Source: Ophiodon elongatus | Taxonomy: Eukaryota; Chordata; Actinopteri; Perciformes; Hexagrammidae | Direction of reading: 5' to 3' | DNA length: 64,000 nucleotides | NCBI GenBank assembly: GCA_016806645.1 | Contig: JACSYO010000046.1 | Coordinates: forward strand, 10,001 to 74,000 | In this document: positions 1 to 12,184 of the stretch, piece by piece | Layout of the letters: each line of letters opens with the position of its first letter | Numbering within the stretch: the first letter of the stretch is position 1 | Translations under genes and position numbers: made by a program | The notes under the pieces: model-generated | Told to the model about the DNA's origin: nothing | Database searches by the model: none | What the model saw: the letters and a program-made list of their open reading frames with translations, nothing else

Positions 1-782
1 TTTTATGAAGCTGGAGTCAGAAAACATTTGAGGCTTTGCTTCATAACAGATTGTTGCTGAGAGACTTCCTGTCAGGCACCTTATTAATCAATCAGGTGAT
101 AGCTTCAGCTTCATGTCTGCTTTCTTTTACAGATTCTTTTAATTTTTTAACATTTAGTGTATGTGTCTGTGACCTCACCTTGGGCTTTAAGACAACAAAT
201 TTACGACCGAGAGGCGGCGCCACGAACTGTTTGAAAAGCATGGCGGGTTCACCAGGGAGGGGGAAGTTGAAGCAATTGCTGCTGATGAGTTGCATTATGG
301 GAAATGAAGGATCTGGCATTTTTAACCTACACTAAGGGCTAAAAGTGAGGATATCTTGACCGCTGCCGCTTCACTTTTGATGTTGACTCTTAATCGCTGC
401 TCCATCATCAAATGTTGCTTTTTTTTTTTTGCCTCCTTTCATATAATCCTGTGGAATTTATTCATCGTCATAAAGTTGAACACATCTGCAGAGTAGACGT
501 CTTCACAGGACCAAAGTTTTAGACTTGATCAGGAACTTACCCGAACCCGATGTGTATGTGAAGTCAACGGGGAACCGAGAACACTCCCACCCGGCTCTGA
601 GGATAATTAGACCCCAAAATCTGTTCACAGACCCGATTTTGATCCTGGGTCGGGGTCCTGGTCCAGGGTCCTGGTTCCAGGAACCAAGAGGGCCCTGCAA
701 AGGCCTCCACAGGTAGCGTCTTGTTCTGTCTTCCTTTCCTCTTCTGCCTGCTGTGAACTCACCCCGTCGACCCTCCCTGCAG
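1..782 (+). other. jag1: jag1 intron 1 (3' part), no exon seen
   Basis: No signal-peptide exon could be found before exon 2. A G/C-rich stretch at 645-690 repeats GGTCCTGG-like units. Nothing else recognised. Confidence 0.7.
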
Positions 783-1091
783 GTTTCCTCCGCCTCCGGA
801 CACTTTGAGCTCCAGATCCTGTCGATGCAGAACGCCAACGGGCAGCTGCAGACCGGCGCCTGCTGCGACGCGCCGCGGGACGCCGCCGCGGATCGGCGGT
901 GCGCGGCGGACGACGAATGCGACACCTACTTCCGGGTGTGCCTGAAGGAGTACCAGCTGAAGGTGTCCTCGGCCGGGCCCTGCAGCTTCGGCACCGCCTC
1001 CACGCCCGTGCTCGGCGGGAATACCTTTTCTTTGCGCAACGCCAAGAGCGACAAAGCCCGGATCGTGCTGCCGTTCAGCTTCGCGTGGCCG
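783..1091 (+). CDS. jag1: jag1 exon 2: MNNL (C2-like) N-terminal domain
   Basis: The acceptor is ccctgcag ending at 782 and the donor is GTGAGT at 1092. The 103 codons include FELQILSMQN, GACCDAP, ECDTYFRVCLKEYQ, GPCSFG and the end IVLPFSFAWP, which is the Notch-ligand N-terminal (MNNL) module that binds Notch and phospholipid. Phase 0 at both ends. GC-rich, unlike the flanking introns. Confidence 0.97.
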
Positions 1092-1107
1092 GTGAGTGCA
1101 GTTTGTC

Positions 1108-1161
<54 letters not shown>

Positions 1162-1969
1162 TGTCTGAAAAGGTTTTGGTTGTGTTCGAGCTTCTTCTCG
1201 CTTCTTCAGCCAGATGTTCATCACCGTGGTGGTCTGGGGTTCTCAGACGGGGTGACGTCGTCTGTTTCCGGGGTTCATTCAGTCTCCTTGCTGTCGTCGT
1301 CCCCTCGTTAGTGAAACAGAACTGGAACTGTAGATATTTTACCTTCAGCCGAGGGCGACTAGTTTTTTTTAAACGATGTGTTTAGTTTCGTTCCATGGAT
1401 TCAGGATGAATTAGTGTCTAATCTGGACCTTTTTTTGAGTTTTATTTCTCCCCACAAAAGTTATCTCTCGGGTGTATAATGCAACACTTTCACGATACAA
1501 AACAGACGGGCAGACGGGGATGAGGAGAAATATGTTGCTTTAACTTACTTACCAATGAGGCGTAATTGGTAAGTAAGTAATCCAGCCACAAAACTATCCA
1601 TTCATGACAATCGCACACTTTATTTCAGGCTGAAAATGTGCTATCTAATAGCGTTTTCTGGTTGAGTCATAAATCTCCCGGGTTGGACTGAGCCAATTAT
1701 GAGCTCCTCAAAGAGTTTTTTTTATATATATTTCTATCTGCTGGATCCGGAGCTGGTGGGCTTCTCGCTCCGATCGTCTCCGGGGCTGATCTGGTTTTGA
1801 GTCCCGATCCCTGTGACGCTCAGCAGACACCGGCTGAGGTTTCATGCGCTCATCACTGGCTGCTGTGTTTTCCTGCCTGGAGCTACAAATGAGGACAAAC
1901 CGCCCCGCCGGCGGGAGACGACGACGCCGGCGGGCCGAGGGCGCTGAGTGTTCCTTCCTTTCTTCCTTT

Positions 1970-2005
<36 letters not shown>

Positions 2006-2414
2006 ATGCGTTGTTGTGGCAGTTATCTCCCCTGACCTCTCGGGATAAAGGGCCGTTGTATGGCGGCTCTGCTCGGCTGGCCGCGGGACATTCCTGCTGT
2101 TGACCCTGGTAACTGGCATGTTTAAATGAAGCCTCCGTGGTCGTCGGGCAGGATGAGGTTTTTTTTGTTGTTGCCGTTGCCTTTTTTTTTTTAATTGTCT
2201 ACACAATCTGAACTGGCAGGGCCGACCCAAACAGCTTCTCCGTGTGCGTCAGTGGTGTTTATTGGAGCTCAGGATGTGTAAAGTCGTGCCAAACCTGCGG
2301 CATTTCACCCGAGACCCCACCGTTGGTGCATCCAGCCTCCTCCTCCTCTTTCTTTTTTCAGTAATTTAAATGTTTCACAAAATCCTTTCCCTCCTGCTGT
2401 CTTGTATTTTTCCA

Positions 2415-2445
<31 letters not shown>

Positions 2446-5400
2446 GGGTTTCGGCGTCTCATCCTCTCTGATGCGGTTTTCCAACTTCATCCTTTTTTCT
2501 TTCTCTCTGTGCTTTTTTTCTTCGGTTTCTATGAGATACCATGGGAACAATGGGGCTCGGCCGTGGCCGGGCTGCAGCCGGGGCTTATGGGACAATGCTG
2601 CGAGCGGAGGGGTTGGGATTGGGGGCGGATTGGTGGAACAATGTATCCACCGTCAGTGAGACGGTAGTTGGAGGCGGTTTAGCAAACAGGAAAATGGAAC
2701 CGGAGCGGAGGTTGTGTTGCAACTCCCCCGGCATCACCGCCGCTCGTGTGAGTTGAAGCAACACCTCTTTGACGCCAAGACACAGTTCACTCCACCAGTT
2801 GCTTCACAATTCATGCAGGATTCACTCCTAATACTGTGAAGTTTGTCCTGAGGGTGGCGCTAGAGGAAAGGTCGGGAGGTCAAAGAGTTTATCCTCTGAG
2901 GAGCAAGCCCGGAGGAGATCAAGACATTTCTGACCTTTTTTGGATTTTGTGCATAAGCTGATTTGGAGTATGACAAGTTTCCTATGTACAAGGGGGCCTT
3001 TAGCCCTGACGGTGCCCTAGAGGAAAGGTCGGGAGGGGGGTCGGGGGGGGGGGGGGTCACCAAAATGAGCAGGCTTCATGCTCTGGGGTCGATGAATATT
3101 CACAGCAGGTTTCAGGATCATCTGAGCAGAAGGTGTTGAGATATTTTTGCTCTGACGCAGTTCACTAGTAGTTAATCCTGTTGGGGTTTGTGTTGGAACA
3201 AATTATGTTGTCTTCACCAGAACACACACACACACACACCCAGTCATCCATGCAGGGTTGATCTGGATGGATGACTGGTTGCCCAACAGTCTGAAAGTTT
3301 TCATCTGGTAAACTGAGAACAGATGATCTGCTTAGAATAATTATCATTAGACTGAGTCATGAACCTAATTAAAATAAAATATATTGTTTTTACAGATAAT
3401 TTACTGAGTAGAAAAAGATAAGTAGAGATTTCTCTTTTTGTCTTTTGTCAACATTTAGAGTTTAGCCCTTGGTTTCATCTCAAAAGGCCAGCAGGGTGAC
3501 AGCAGACACATATTTGTCCGTCCTCTTCTGTCCTGTTGTTGTTCTTGTAACGGACACAGTTTTACAAAGAAAGGAAAAGAGTGAAAGAAGCATGGAGAGA
3601 AGGTTAAGCTTGGAGGCTTAACTGCCCCAGTGAATTATTAAAAAAGAAATTCTATGTGCCAGGCTCAGGAGTCCAGATGTGGCTCCGCTAGTCGACCAAA
3701 CATGGACATTTCTGAGTCCCGCTGCTGGACGCGTCCAGTCACTCCTTGATCATTTTCCTCTTCCTTTCCTATCCTTCCTTTCCTTCCACCCTCACTTTCT
3801 TCTCCTCTGTCGTTCCCATATAACATCAAACTCGTGCTAGTTTGTTTTTTGTCAGTTAATGTGTGCTAATAAGACCGTCCAAAAACAACAATCCACCTGT
3901 CACACGCTCATCCCCATCAGCACGTAGCGATGATGCATCTTTGTCAACAGTGCATGACTTGTCTTAACAAGAGTAAGAAGCCAATGATAGTGACTCATTT
4001 CATGTCAAATTAATCCATTAATTCTCTTTTTTTCTAATAGCGACTACATTCCAAACCACCTATTTACAGTTAATTACCAAAGTATATGGGTATTTAGTCC
4101 AAATCTTGACATTTTACACATTGTACTGCTTTTGGCCGACGTCTCCAACCCCCCCCTCCTCCCCCCCGCCACCCCCCCGACCCCCCACCCCCACCTTCTA
4201 TAAAACCAATGGCTCCCGTCTCTGTAGACTGTGGCGAGCGGAGTATTAGTGAAGAGTAAACATTACCCTTAATTACCCCGTGAATCACCGACGCTAATCG
4301 CTAGCATACACATGTCCCAGCCTTGCATGTAAACTCAACTTCACAAATGATTGTAAGAGTTTACACTGTTTTCTGTCACCATAACGGCTCCTTGACAGGT
4401 ACTCTGACCCAACCATGGTCATAACAATAGTCAGCATGCTGGGGATTAGTGCTAGTTATAAGCATTAGCAATTAGGAGAATATTTTTAAATATTTAAGTC
4501 CAGCGACATGGGAGAAGTTTGCCTTTTTGTCAGGAATCTCCTACTTGGTTTGGGTTAAAATAAACACTTTTCTGGCTAATAAACCATGAAGGCAAACTTA
4601 TACCATGTGTATCTGTAACATAAGAGCACGGAGGAATAAGCAACTAGCTAGCTAAGTAGCCAGCTAGCTAAAACAACGTAATGTTTCATCCACACACTCA
4701 CGCTAATATACGTAATCATTGACACTGATTACAGCGTCGCCATTGTGAAGTTTAAATGTTTTACACAGGCGGCAACCTCCAGTTCTGCCGAGTGAAGCCA
4801 AAGAGGAAGTGTCTTAAAACTTGCATTCTCTCTCCTGACCACCAGGGGGCGACTCCTCTGGTTGTATAGAAGTCTATAGAAAATGACTCTACTTCTCTCT
4901 TGATTTATTCCCTCAGTAAACATTGTAAACATGAGTTTATGTCTCAATCTCTAGTTTCAAGTCTTCTTCAATACAGCATGATGTTCATTTAGTAAATTAT
5001 GGTCCATTTAGAGTTAAACAGACCATAAAGCAGGGGATGCTTTAGGGCGGGGCTTACTGTGATTGACAGGTCGCTGCCGCTACTAGAGCCGTACACGGCG
5101 TCGCTACATCACTCCTTCGTATTCCAAATATGTTAACTTCCGTTTATTGGATGCAAAAAAAACAACATGGCGACGGCCGTATTCCAAGATGGCGACGTCG
5201 AAATCGCCGAACTCGAGGCTTCAAAGCGGCAGTCCACAAACCAACGGGTGACGTCACGATGACTACGTCCACTTCTTCTATCCATTCTATGGTTTTACAT
5301 CATATTTAATATCCTATTAAACTGACATTTTTTTTTTTATTGTTATGGACTGTTGGTTGGACAAAAACTTGAGGACGTCACCTTGGGTTCTGGCAAAGTG

Positions 5401-8400
5401 TCGAGGACGGATAAAAGGTGTTTGAGATTTCATGATGCTGACAATAATTGTTAGTTGCAGCTTCAGCGTCCCCCTCAGAGATTCTTACCTTGAGAACCAG
5501 CGCCGCCTGATTTGCATTGCCTTCTCACCGTGTTGCCGGTCGGCATAGACGAAGACACCAAACAAAACACAAACAGAGAAAGATCTTTAGTGTTTTTTGT
5601 TTTTTTGTTTTTTTTTGCTGTGACTTCAGAGCCCTCCTCCTCCTCCTCCCTGCCCGGACCTGCCTCCACATGTCGCCTGGCTCTGCCTGCTAACAAACTA
5701 TTTTCCCACACTGAGCCCGCAGCCAGAGAAAGCAGTTCCACCTCCTCAATCAAACAATCACAGAGAGAGGGGGGAGTGATGGGAAATCCCCAACGGCCCG
5801 CAGGCGAATGCTGGTAGATGTTTTGGCAGGAAGTGAGCGGAACCTGTTGGCAGGTAAACTGCTCCCATCTCGAAATCTAATTAGCTGCTAAAATGCTTTT
5901 AGGTGCCACTCGCTGTGTTTGGTGGGCAACACGTTTTTACTTTTCCTGCGGGGTCAGGAGGCATCCGCCCGACGCCCAGATCCGGTTTCAGCCAGAGAGG
6001 TGACGCAAGGATGGTGCAAGAGCTGCTCAGAGGGTTTTTCGGTCACAGCTTCGGCCCGTTAGCTCGGTTCTGCATTAGTGACAGTTATGTGGCGTCGGGG
6101 TAAACGGCTCTGCGGTTCACTGGAGACGTGACGCTCTGTGTGGACCCGTTGACGACCAATCAGGATTTTTTTTTTTTTTTTTTATATATATACAGAGTTT
6201 GATTTCCTTGATTCTGCTGTTAGATTGTGGTTTTAAATTCCTGTCAGTGAGAAAAGAAAATATGTTGAAACAAACCAGCTTTATTTTTTAGCTGCCAGAG
6301 TCAGTAACTCGTCGTAAAATGATGAGGTATTTTGGTGGAAGGGTAAAATAAATAACTTCAAATGCGTATCTTGACATGCTCAAACTGAATTGTTGACTGA
6401 GTTTGATTTAATTCGATATTTTGATTCTGGTCTGGAGAAATCCAACTCATTGCATTCTCATACCTGCTGCAGAAAATGCTGAGTCATTGTAGACTCTCTT
6501 CCTCTCGGCAGTGGTTACACTCTGCTTCTCCCTTTTTGTTTTTGAAGCTCAGACAGACTTTAGCTCTGCTTGCATTCGTAACCGTCAAAGTAAACGGAAG
6601 CCTAGCGGGTCCAAACTACAACTTAAAAAAAACAACTTGTTTTGTCTATAAGTCTACTTGGGGCCCAATGGCATCTTCCCGCTCCGTCACACAATGCCAT
6701 TGGGCCCAAAACGATTGTTTCCCCACAGACTTGCATTGGAATAGAGATCTCTCTAACTCGGCAGGTAATTATTTTTTTAGGTAAATCAACTTCCCAGAAC
6801 GAACACATAAACGCCCCTTATTTAAATAATTGGGTCCTAAAGGTTGTGAAATGCACTATTAGCCGAATCCAGAGTTGTTTTCCTTCCTCTGTTCATGAGA
6901 ACGAGGCTGATCGCGGGGAAGATCCACTTAATTTGATCTGCTTCATGCGCCCCAGAGCAACTTTCATAGGAATGAAAGCTCACTTTCAGTTTGACCTCCA
7001 AACAAAGTGGTTTATAATAATCTGGATAACTGTTGGATTGTGTCCAACCTGCCTTATCGTCTGACCGCTTGTTCTTCAGACCCACCAAAACTCTTTTTAG
7101 AGTGATGTTCCCAGATCTCAGAGAAGAATGTTAAATGTTGTTATTATTAACAAAACTATTAAAGTAAGAGACGAGTTGTGATAAACTGGATGCATCCTTT
7201 TAACAAAGTTCAGTATATTCTGTCGGGACACGTGAAACTTGCTCCCCATGTGTGGGAAACGCTGTTTTGTGGGGCGTGAATCAGTCTGTTGGAACATCTT
7301 GTTGAGTCCAGCTGCAAACACTACAAAGATTGAAGCCAAATGTCATCATGCTTTTTCTTTTTCTTTTTTTTTTTTTTCTTCCCTTATCTGTTTGTGTGTA
7401 AATCCACCGTATATTTCCATCTTCAGAGGCGCTGAAGAACACGGGAAACATGCAAGACATGAACAAATCCCCTGTGTTTGGTTTGTTATGGCTCATTATG
7501 GTCCAATAATCCTGTCAGCTGCTCCGAGCGCTCGATAACCTGACATCACAGCCCGAGCTGACCACTAATCTGTAAACGACATGGACCGACTGCGGTTTCC
7601 TGCAGGGCTGAGTGTTGGTGGGAGAGAGTTTATCTAGCTGCTGTGGATCCACGCCAACATCAGCAGGGTTTGACAAACGTGGACGGGATGATGTGGGACC
7701 ACCGAAGTTGAAGTTCGGGCACATTTGAAGCAAGTTTTTTTTTTTTTTTTTTTAATATCAAAGAGTCCGATTTAACGTCAATGACGCAACAAACCAGGAA
7801 CCCATCGAGTCACCAGGTTTCTGGTGTTTCCAGTGTTTGTGGCGGTCGGGCTCTGAGCTCTCTCTCGTCACACGAGACTGCCGTTAGCAGGAGAGCGTCA
7901 CTGATTTGTAGTGACTTGGATTTTTTTGGTTCCAGCTTCTCAGGAAAAAGAGAAAAACGGCCTGGAACAAGTTTCACAAAGACACCGACATCCATTTTTT
8001 ATTGTAATTTTTCACGGAAGATTAATTCGAGGTGTCTACGCTGTTTTTAATAACGGTGAAAAACAAGTGAAAGCATAACACGGTGTTCTATTCAGCCTCA
8101 GAGGGCTTTACAATCTGAACGGCATACGACATCATCTGCCCTTTGGACCCTCGCATCGGGACAGGAAACCCCCCAAAAAAACTTTTAACAGAGGGAGGGG
8201 AGGGGGGGGTGAAGAAAGGAAGAAACCTCTGGGAGAGCAGCAGAGGACGGTTCCCTGGTGGACAGAAGAGTAATAGATGTCGTGTGCACACAATGAACAA
8301 CATAATAGAATTACAACATAGTCGAGCCATATGACAGAAACTATACATACGAGCTTAGTAATAGCAGTAGTAGCACCAATAATGTCAGAATACTACTAAT

Positions 8401-8894
8401 AATACTAATAATTATAACAGCCGCAGTGGGTATAATATAATAATGATAATAAAAGCAGTAATAGTAATTAAATGTGACTATTGATAATATATTCATTGTG
8501 ATGGATAACCCGCCCCCTTTTAAAAGAAAAGTGGTATGGTCCTTTTATCAAATGCAAAAAGAGTCTGCAACCTGCAAATCACAAACACACAAGAATGTTC
8601 TTCTATACTTGTGAGGACCCACACATGTTTCTCGAGCCCTTTTCCTTAACCTGCACCGAGATCTAAAATTTAAAAGTCAAGTCTTTACCCCGAAACAACT
8701 CATGGAAGAAATGAGGACCAGACCAAATTGTTCTCACTCCCCAGATATTTAAAAGTATTGTCAAAGAGCCCACAAACGCACACTCTTCAGTCTTTGTGGT
8801 CCCCTGCTCTTATTTTGGAGTCTTGTTGACGTCGAACTCCAAATTTGGATGGTGTGAATGTTGGAGAGCGAGAGAGAGACCTCCAAGCCTCAAA

Positions 8895-8973
<79 letters not shown>

Positions 8974-9068
8974 CTCTGGCAGGCTCTGGTCCGTCTGTCA
9001 TTCGATAGCGGTGAGAGCGACAGTGGCCTTAAGAGAGACAAAGGGTTTCAAAGTGGAGCTGAAATAAT

Positions 9069-9123
<55 letters not shown>

Positions 9124-10148
9124 TACTCTATTTAGAGGCTTCAGGGTGTTTCGGTGACGCCTGTGAATTTTGTTTCCAGTGTTTCTCATTAAAGACCTCA
9201 TTTGATCCGTCGATGCTCCTTAAAGTTGAGTCGCCCAACTTTGATTCTTCCGCTGTCCGGAGACCGATCTTTATCTGCTCCTGCTCTCATTGAATGTGTT
9301 TTTGTTTACATCTGCACTAAATGTTCGCTGAATGCTGCAGTTACTTGTTGTGAATTGTAGATTTTTCATTTTCCCCGTTGGTCTATTTTGGTCCAAAATC
9401 TTCATAAAAGTGAGATGTTTTTACAATTAATAGGTGCAGTTAAAGAAATTGTATGTGTATATATATTATAAAGAACACTTTTCCCACCATAAAGTGTCGT
9501 ATATTTGGGATTAATGATGTATCTCAGTCTTCAAGAATCACATCAAATTCTATAAAAACATTTTTTTTTTTTATATAATCCATTTAGAGATCAGTGCCAA
9601 TATCCAGCTTTACTGTTTCCTGCTGGTATTGGATGTATTTCATGACATTACACTGTTTAAGTAATATCCAATAAGTATCTAAAATATCCAATTTATTCCA
9701 AAAAATAAGTAAATCGTCACATTTTAGAAGCTGATTGTTTTCACTTGATACGTTGTTTGGTTTCCATTTTTTTTCTAATTTTCTCTCCGTCTTTGTGTGC
9801 AGAGGTCGTACACGTTGATCGTGGAAGCCTTGGACTTCAACAACGACTCGTCCTCCGGCAGTGAGTATCTTCATCATCATTCTTCATCCTGCTTCACGCC
9901 TCTCTGCTCGGTTTCTTACTGACATGAACACGACCTTTGACCTTTGACCTGAGCGCTCTGTGCTGCACAGGCCTCGAATCCACAATGTGTGAAAACTAAC
10001 CGACTGCAAATCTGCTTCAGTTTGTTTGTTCAAATGCTTAAAGAAATAGTTTGTTCTTTTAGAAAAGTCCGAATCCGTATTTGACATGGGATGGCGATTA
10101 ATATCGTCCATGAAATTAAAGGCAAGATTCTGAGATCCGATTATTTTG

Positions 10149-10190
<42 letters not shown>

Positions 10191-12113
10191 TTATTTATTT
10201 ATTTATGTATATATATATTTATATTTATATATATATATATATATATTTATTTATATATATATATATTTATTTATTTATTGTTTTTTTTTGTTTTTTTTAT
10301 TTATACAAGCAATGTTGGATTCGTGAGAAAAGGCAACACATTAAACTGAGATTTACAGAAACGATGCTTGTGACTATTAAATGCCACCATTAAAAAAAAA
10401 ATTTAAAAGTTGCCAAACTTAGTGACAGACAGAGAAACATCAGATGTTTCTGTACAGAAGGATTCATGTTATTTAGAAAATTGTTACATTAAACTCATCA
10501 GTACGTGTTCTATTAAATATGAGACACACGTTCTGCCTCAGACCGAACATTGTCCAGGAACATCCTTTCCCTTTTTTACTGCGTTTTTTGACCCCTTGCA
10601 GACTTCTGGAGTTCCCTGTCTTGTTTATTGGCGAGCTAATCCACCCCCCTCCCATCTAACTATAGCAGCCTGTGGAGGTGTTTACATGCCCTGGATGAGT
10701 CCCATTCAGGAAACGGGTTGTAACGAGTGTGTGAGGAGAGAGTGAAGCTGGCAACGTTGGTCTGAGCATCTGTTTATCACCCGGCGGTCAGCGAGGCGGT
10801 CGGAGCGAGAGTGTTGGCTCGGTGCTGTATTTGGCGTCCCTCAGGGAGCCATTATAGGCCCGGTGTGAAGTCGGCTGACCTCGGCCCAGGTGGGCTTCAC
10901 TGCAGGCAGTTTTACTCCAAACGTGGAACCAGAAATGAACAGTCTGTTAGTTGAGTAAAACAAAACTGATAGGTACTATTCGGGCTGGGAAATATATTAA
11001 TATTTAATATATATTAATATAAGACATGAGACTTGATATCGTATTGGATTTTGGATATCGTAATACGAGTGTTGTCTTTTCCTGGTTTCGAAAGGCCACA
11101 TTACAGTCGACTGATGTAATTCTCTGAACTTCCATAGACTTTTCTATTAGTTGCCTTTTCCTGCGTAGTCTTTATATCCTCATTACTGAGGATTATTTAT
11201 TAGCAATCTCATTGTCAATTTCTTTTTTTGTGAAAGCACCAATAGTCAACCCGACAATATTGTCGCAATTGTTATCTAAAAAAAAATACTGTTATTTGAT
11301 TTTCACTAAGATGCTCTGATGTTGGTTTTTTGTTCATTAACCTTCAGCGTGCAAACAAAACTGAAACGTCTGTCAAGCCAAATGAGGACAGAACAAATAT
11401 TGACCCTCTCAGTTTAGCGTCAACAAGCTAAGTGCCTCCGACACGTGGTCTTTAATGAGCACCTGCATCGTTCTGCTACTGTGCAGCAGGAGAACCCTCA
11501 GTACACTACCTGCTCCGACACGGTTAGTGAAAATAGTGACGCATGTAGCAGCTAAAGAGACACACATTTCCCCGAGGAGTCGGTGGAGACCAAAAACGGA
11601 GCTAAAAGAGAGAGAATATCGGACTCCTAATGAGTGATCCTGTTGCTCTGTAGTTTAAATACTGGAACTTAAAAGGCCAGTGTTGTGATTACAACCATCA
11701 GGTAGCTAAATGATTATTGAATGCAGCTTAGTGTCAACTAGTTGATGGACGACCGCCTTTTTTCTTTAGCAATGCGCTCAACAAATCTACAGTTAAAATT
11801 TCTCAGCGGCTCCGGGATCATCTCTCTACTACCGTCTGTAACGAAGGTCTTTATTTTATTTATTCATTTAACCTTCACCGTTTGAATCTCTTTTTTTTTT
11901 TTTTTTTTTTTTACAAAAGGGGGTTCTGGTCAAGATGGCGGTGTAAAAGTTTCCCACAAGCACCAAATAAAAACAATACAATAACAACAGACTTTTAAAA
12001 AAACAAAAAAAACATAGAGCACACGTCAAAGAGACAACAGACTGAAAACAAACCAGCAAATTGCATCAATTAAATAATTAATTTCATTCAGCATGAGGAC
12101 AAGTATATGTGTG

Positions 12114-12184
<71 letters not shown>

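Larger units (their letters stand above)
1092..9802 (+). other. jag1: jag1 intron 2 (8.7 kb)
   Basis: Noncoding. It holds a (GT)n just after the donor, a (CT)n at 1974-2002, poly(T) at 2418-2445, a repeated GAGGAAAGGTCGGGAGG unit (2864 and 3022), C-runs at 4149-4190, a copy of a dispersed element (4732-5300), a hairpin at 6656-6712, two further dispersed repeats (8090-8345, 8590-8800) and (CA)n arrays. Regulatory elements are possible but cannot be recognised by eye. Confidence 0.7.
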
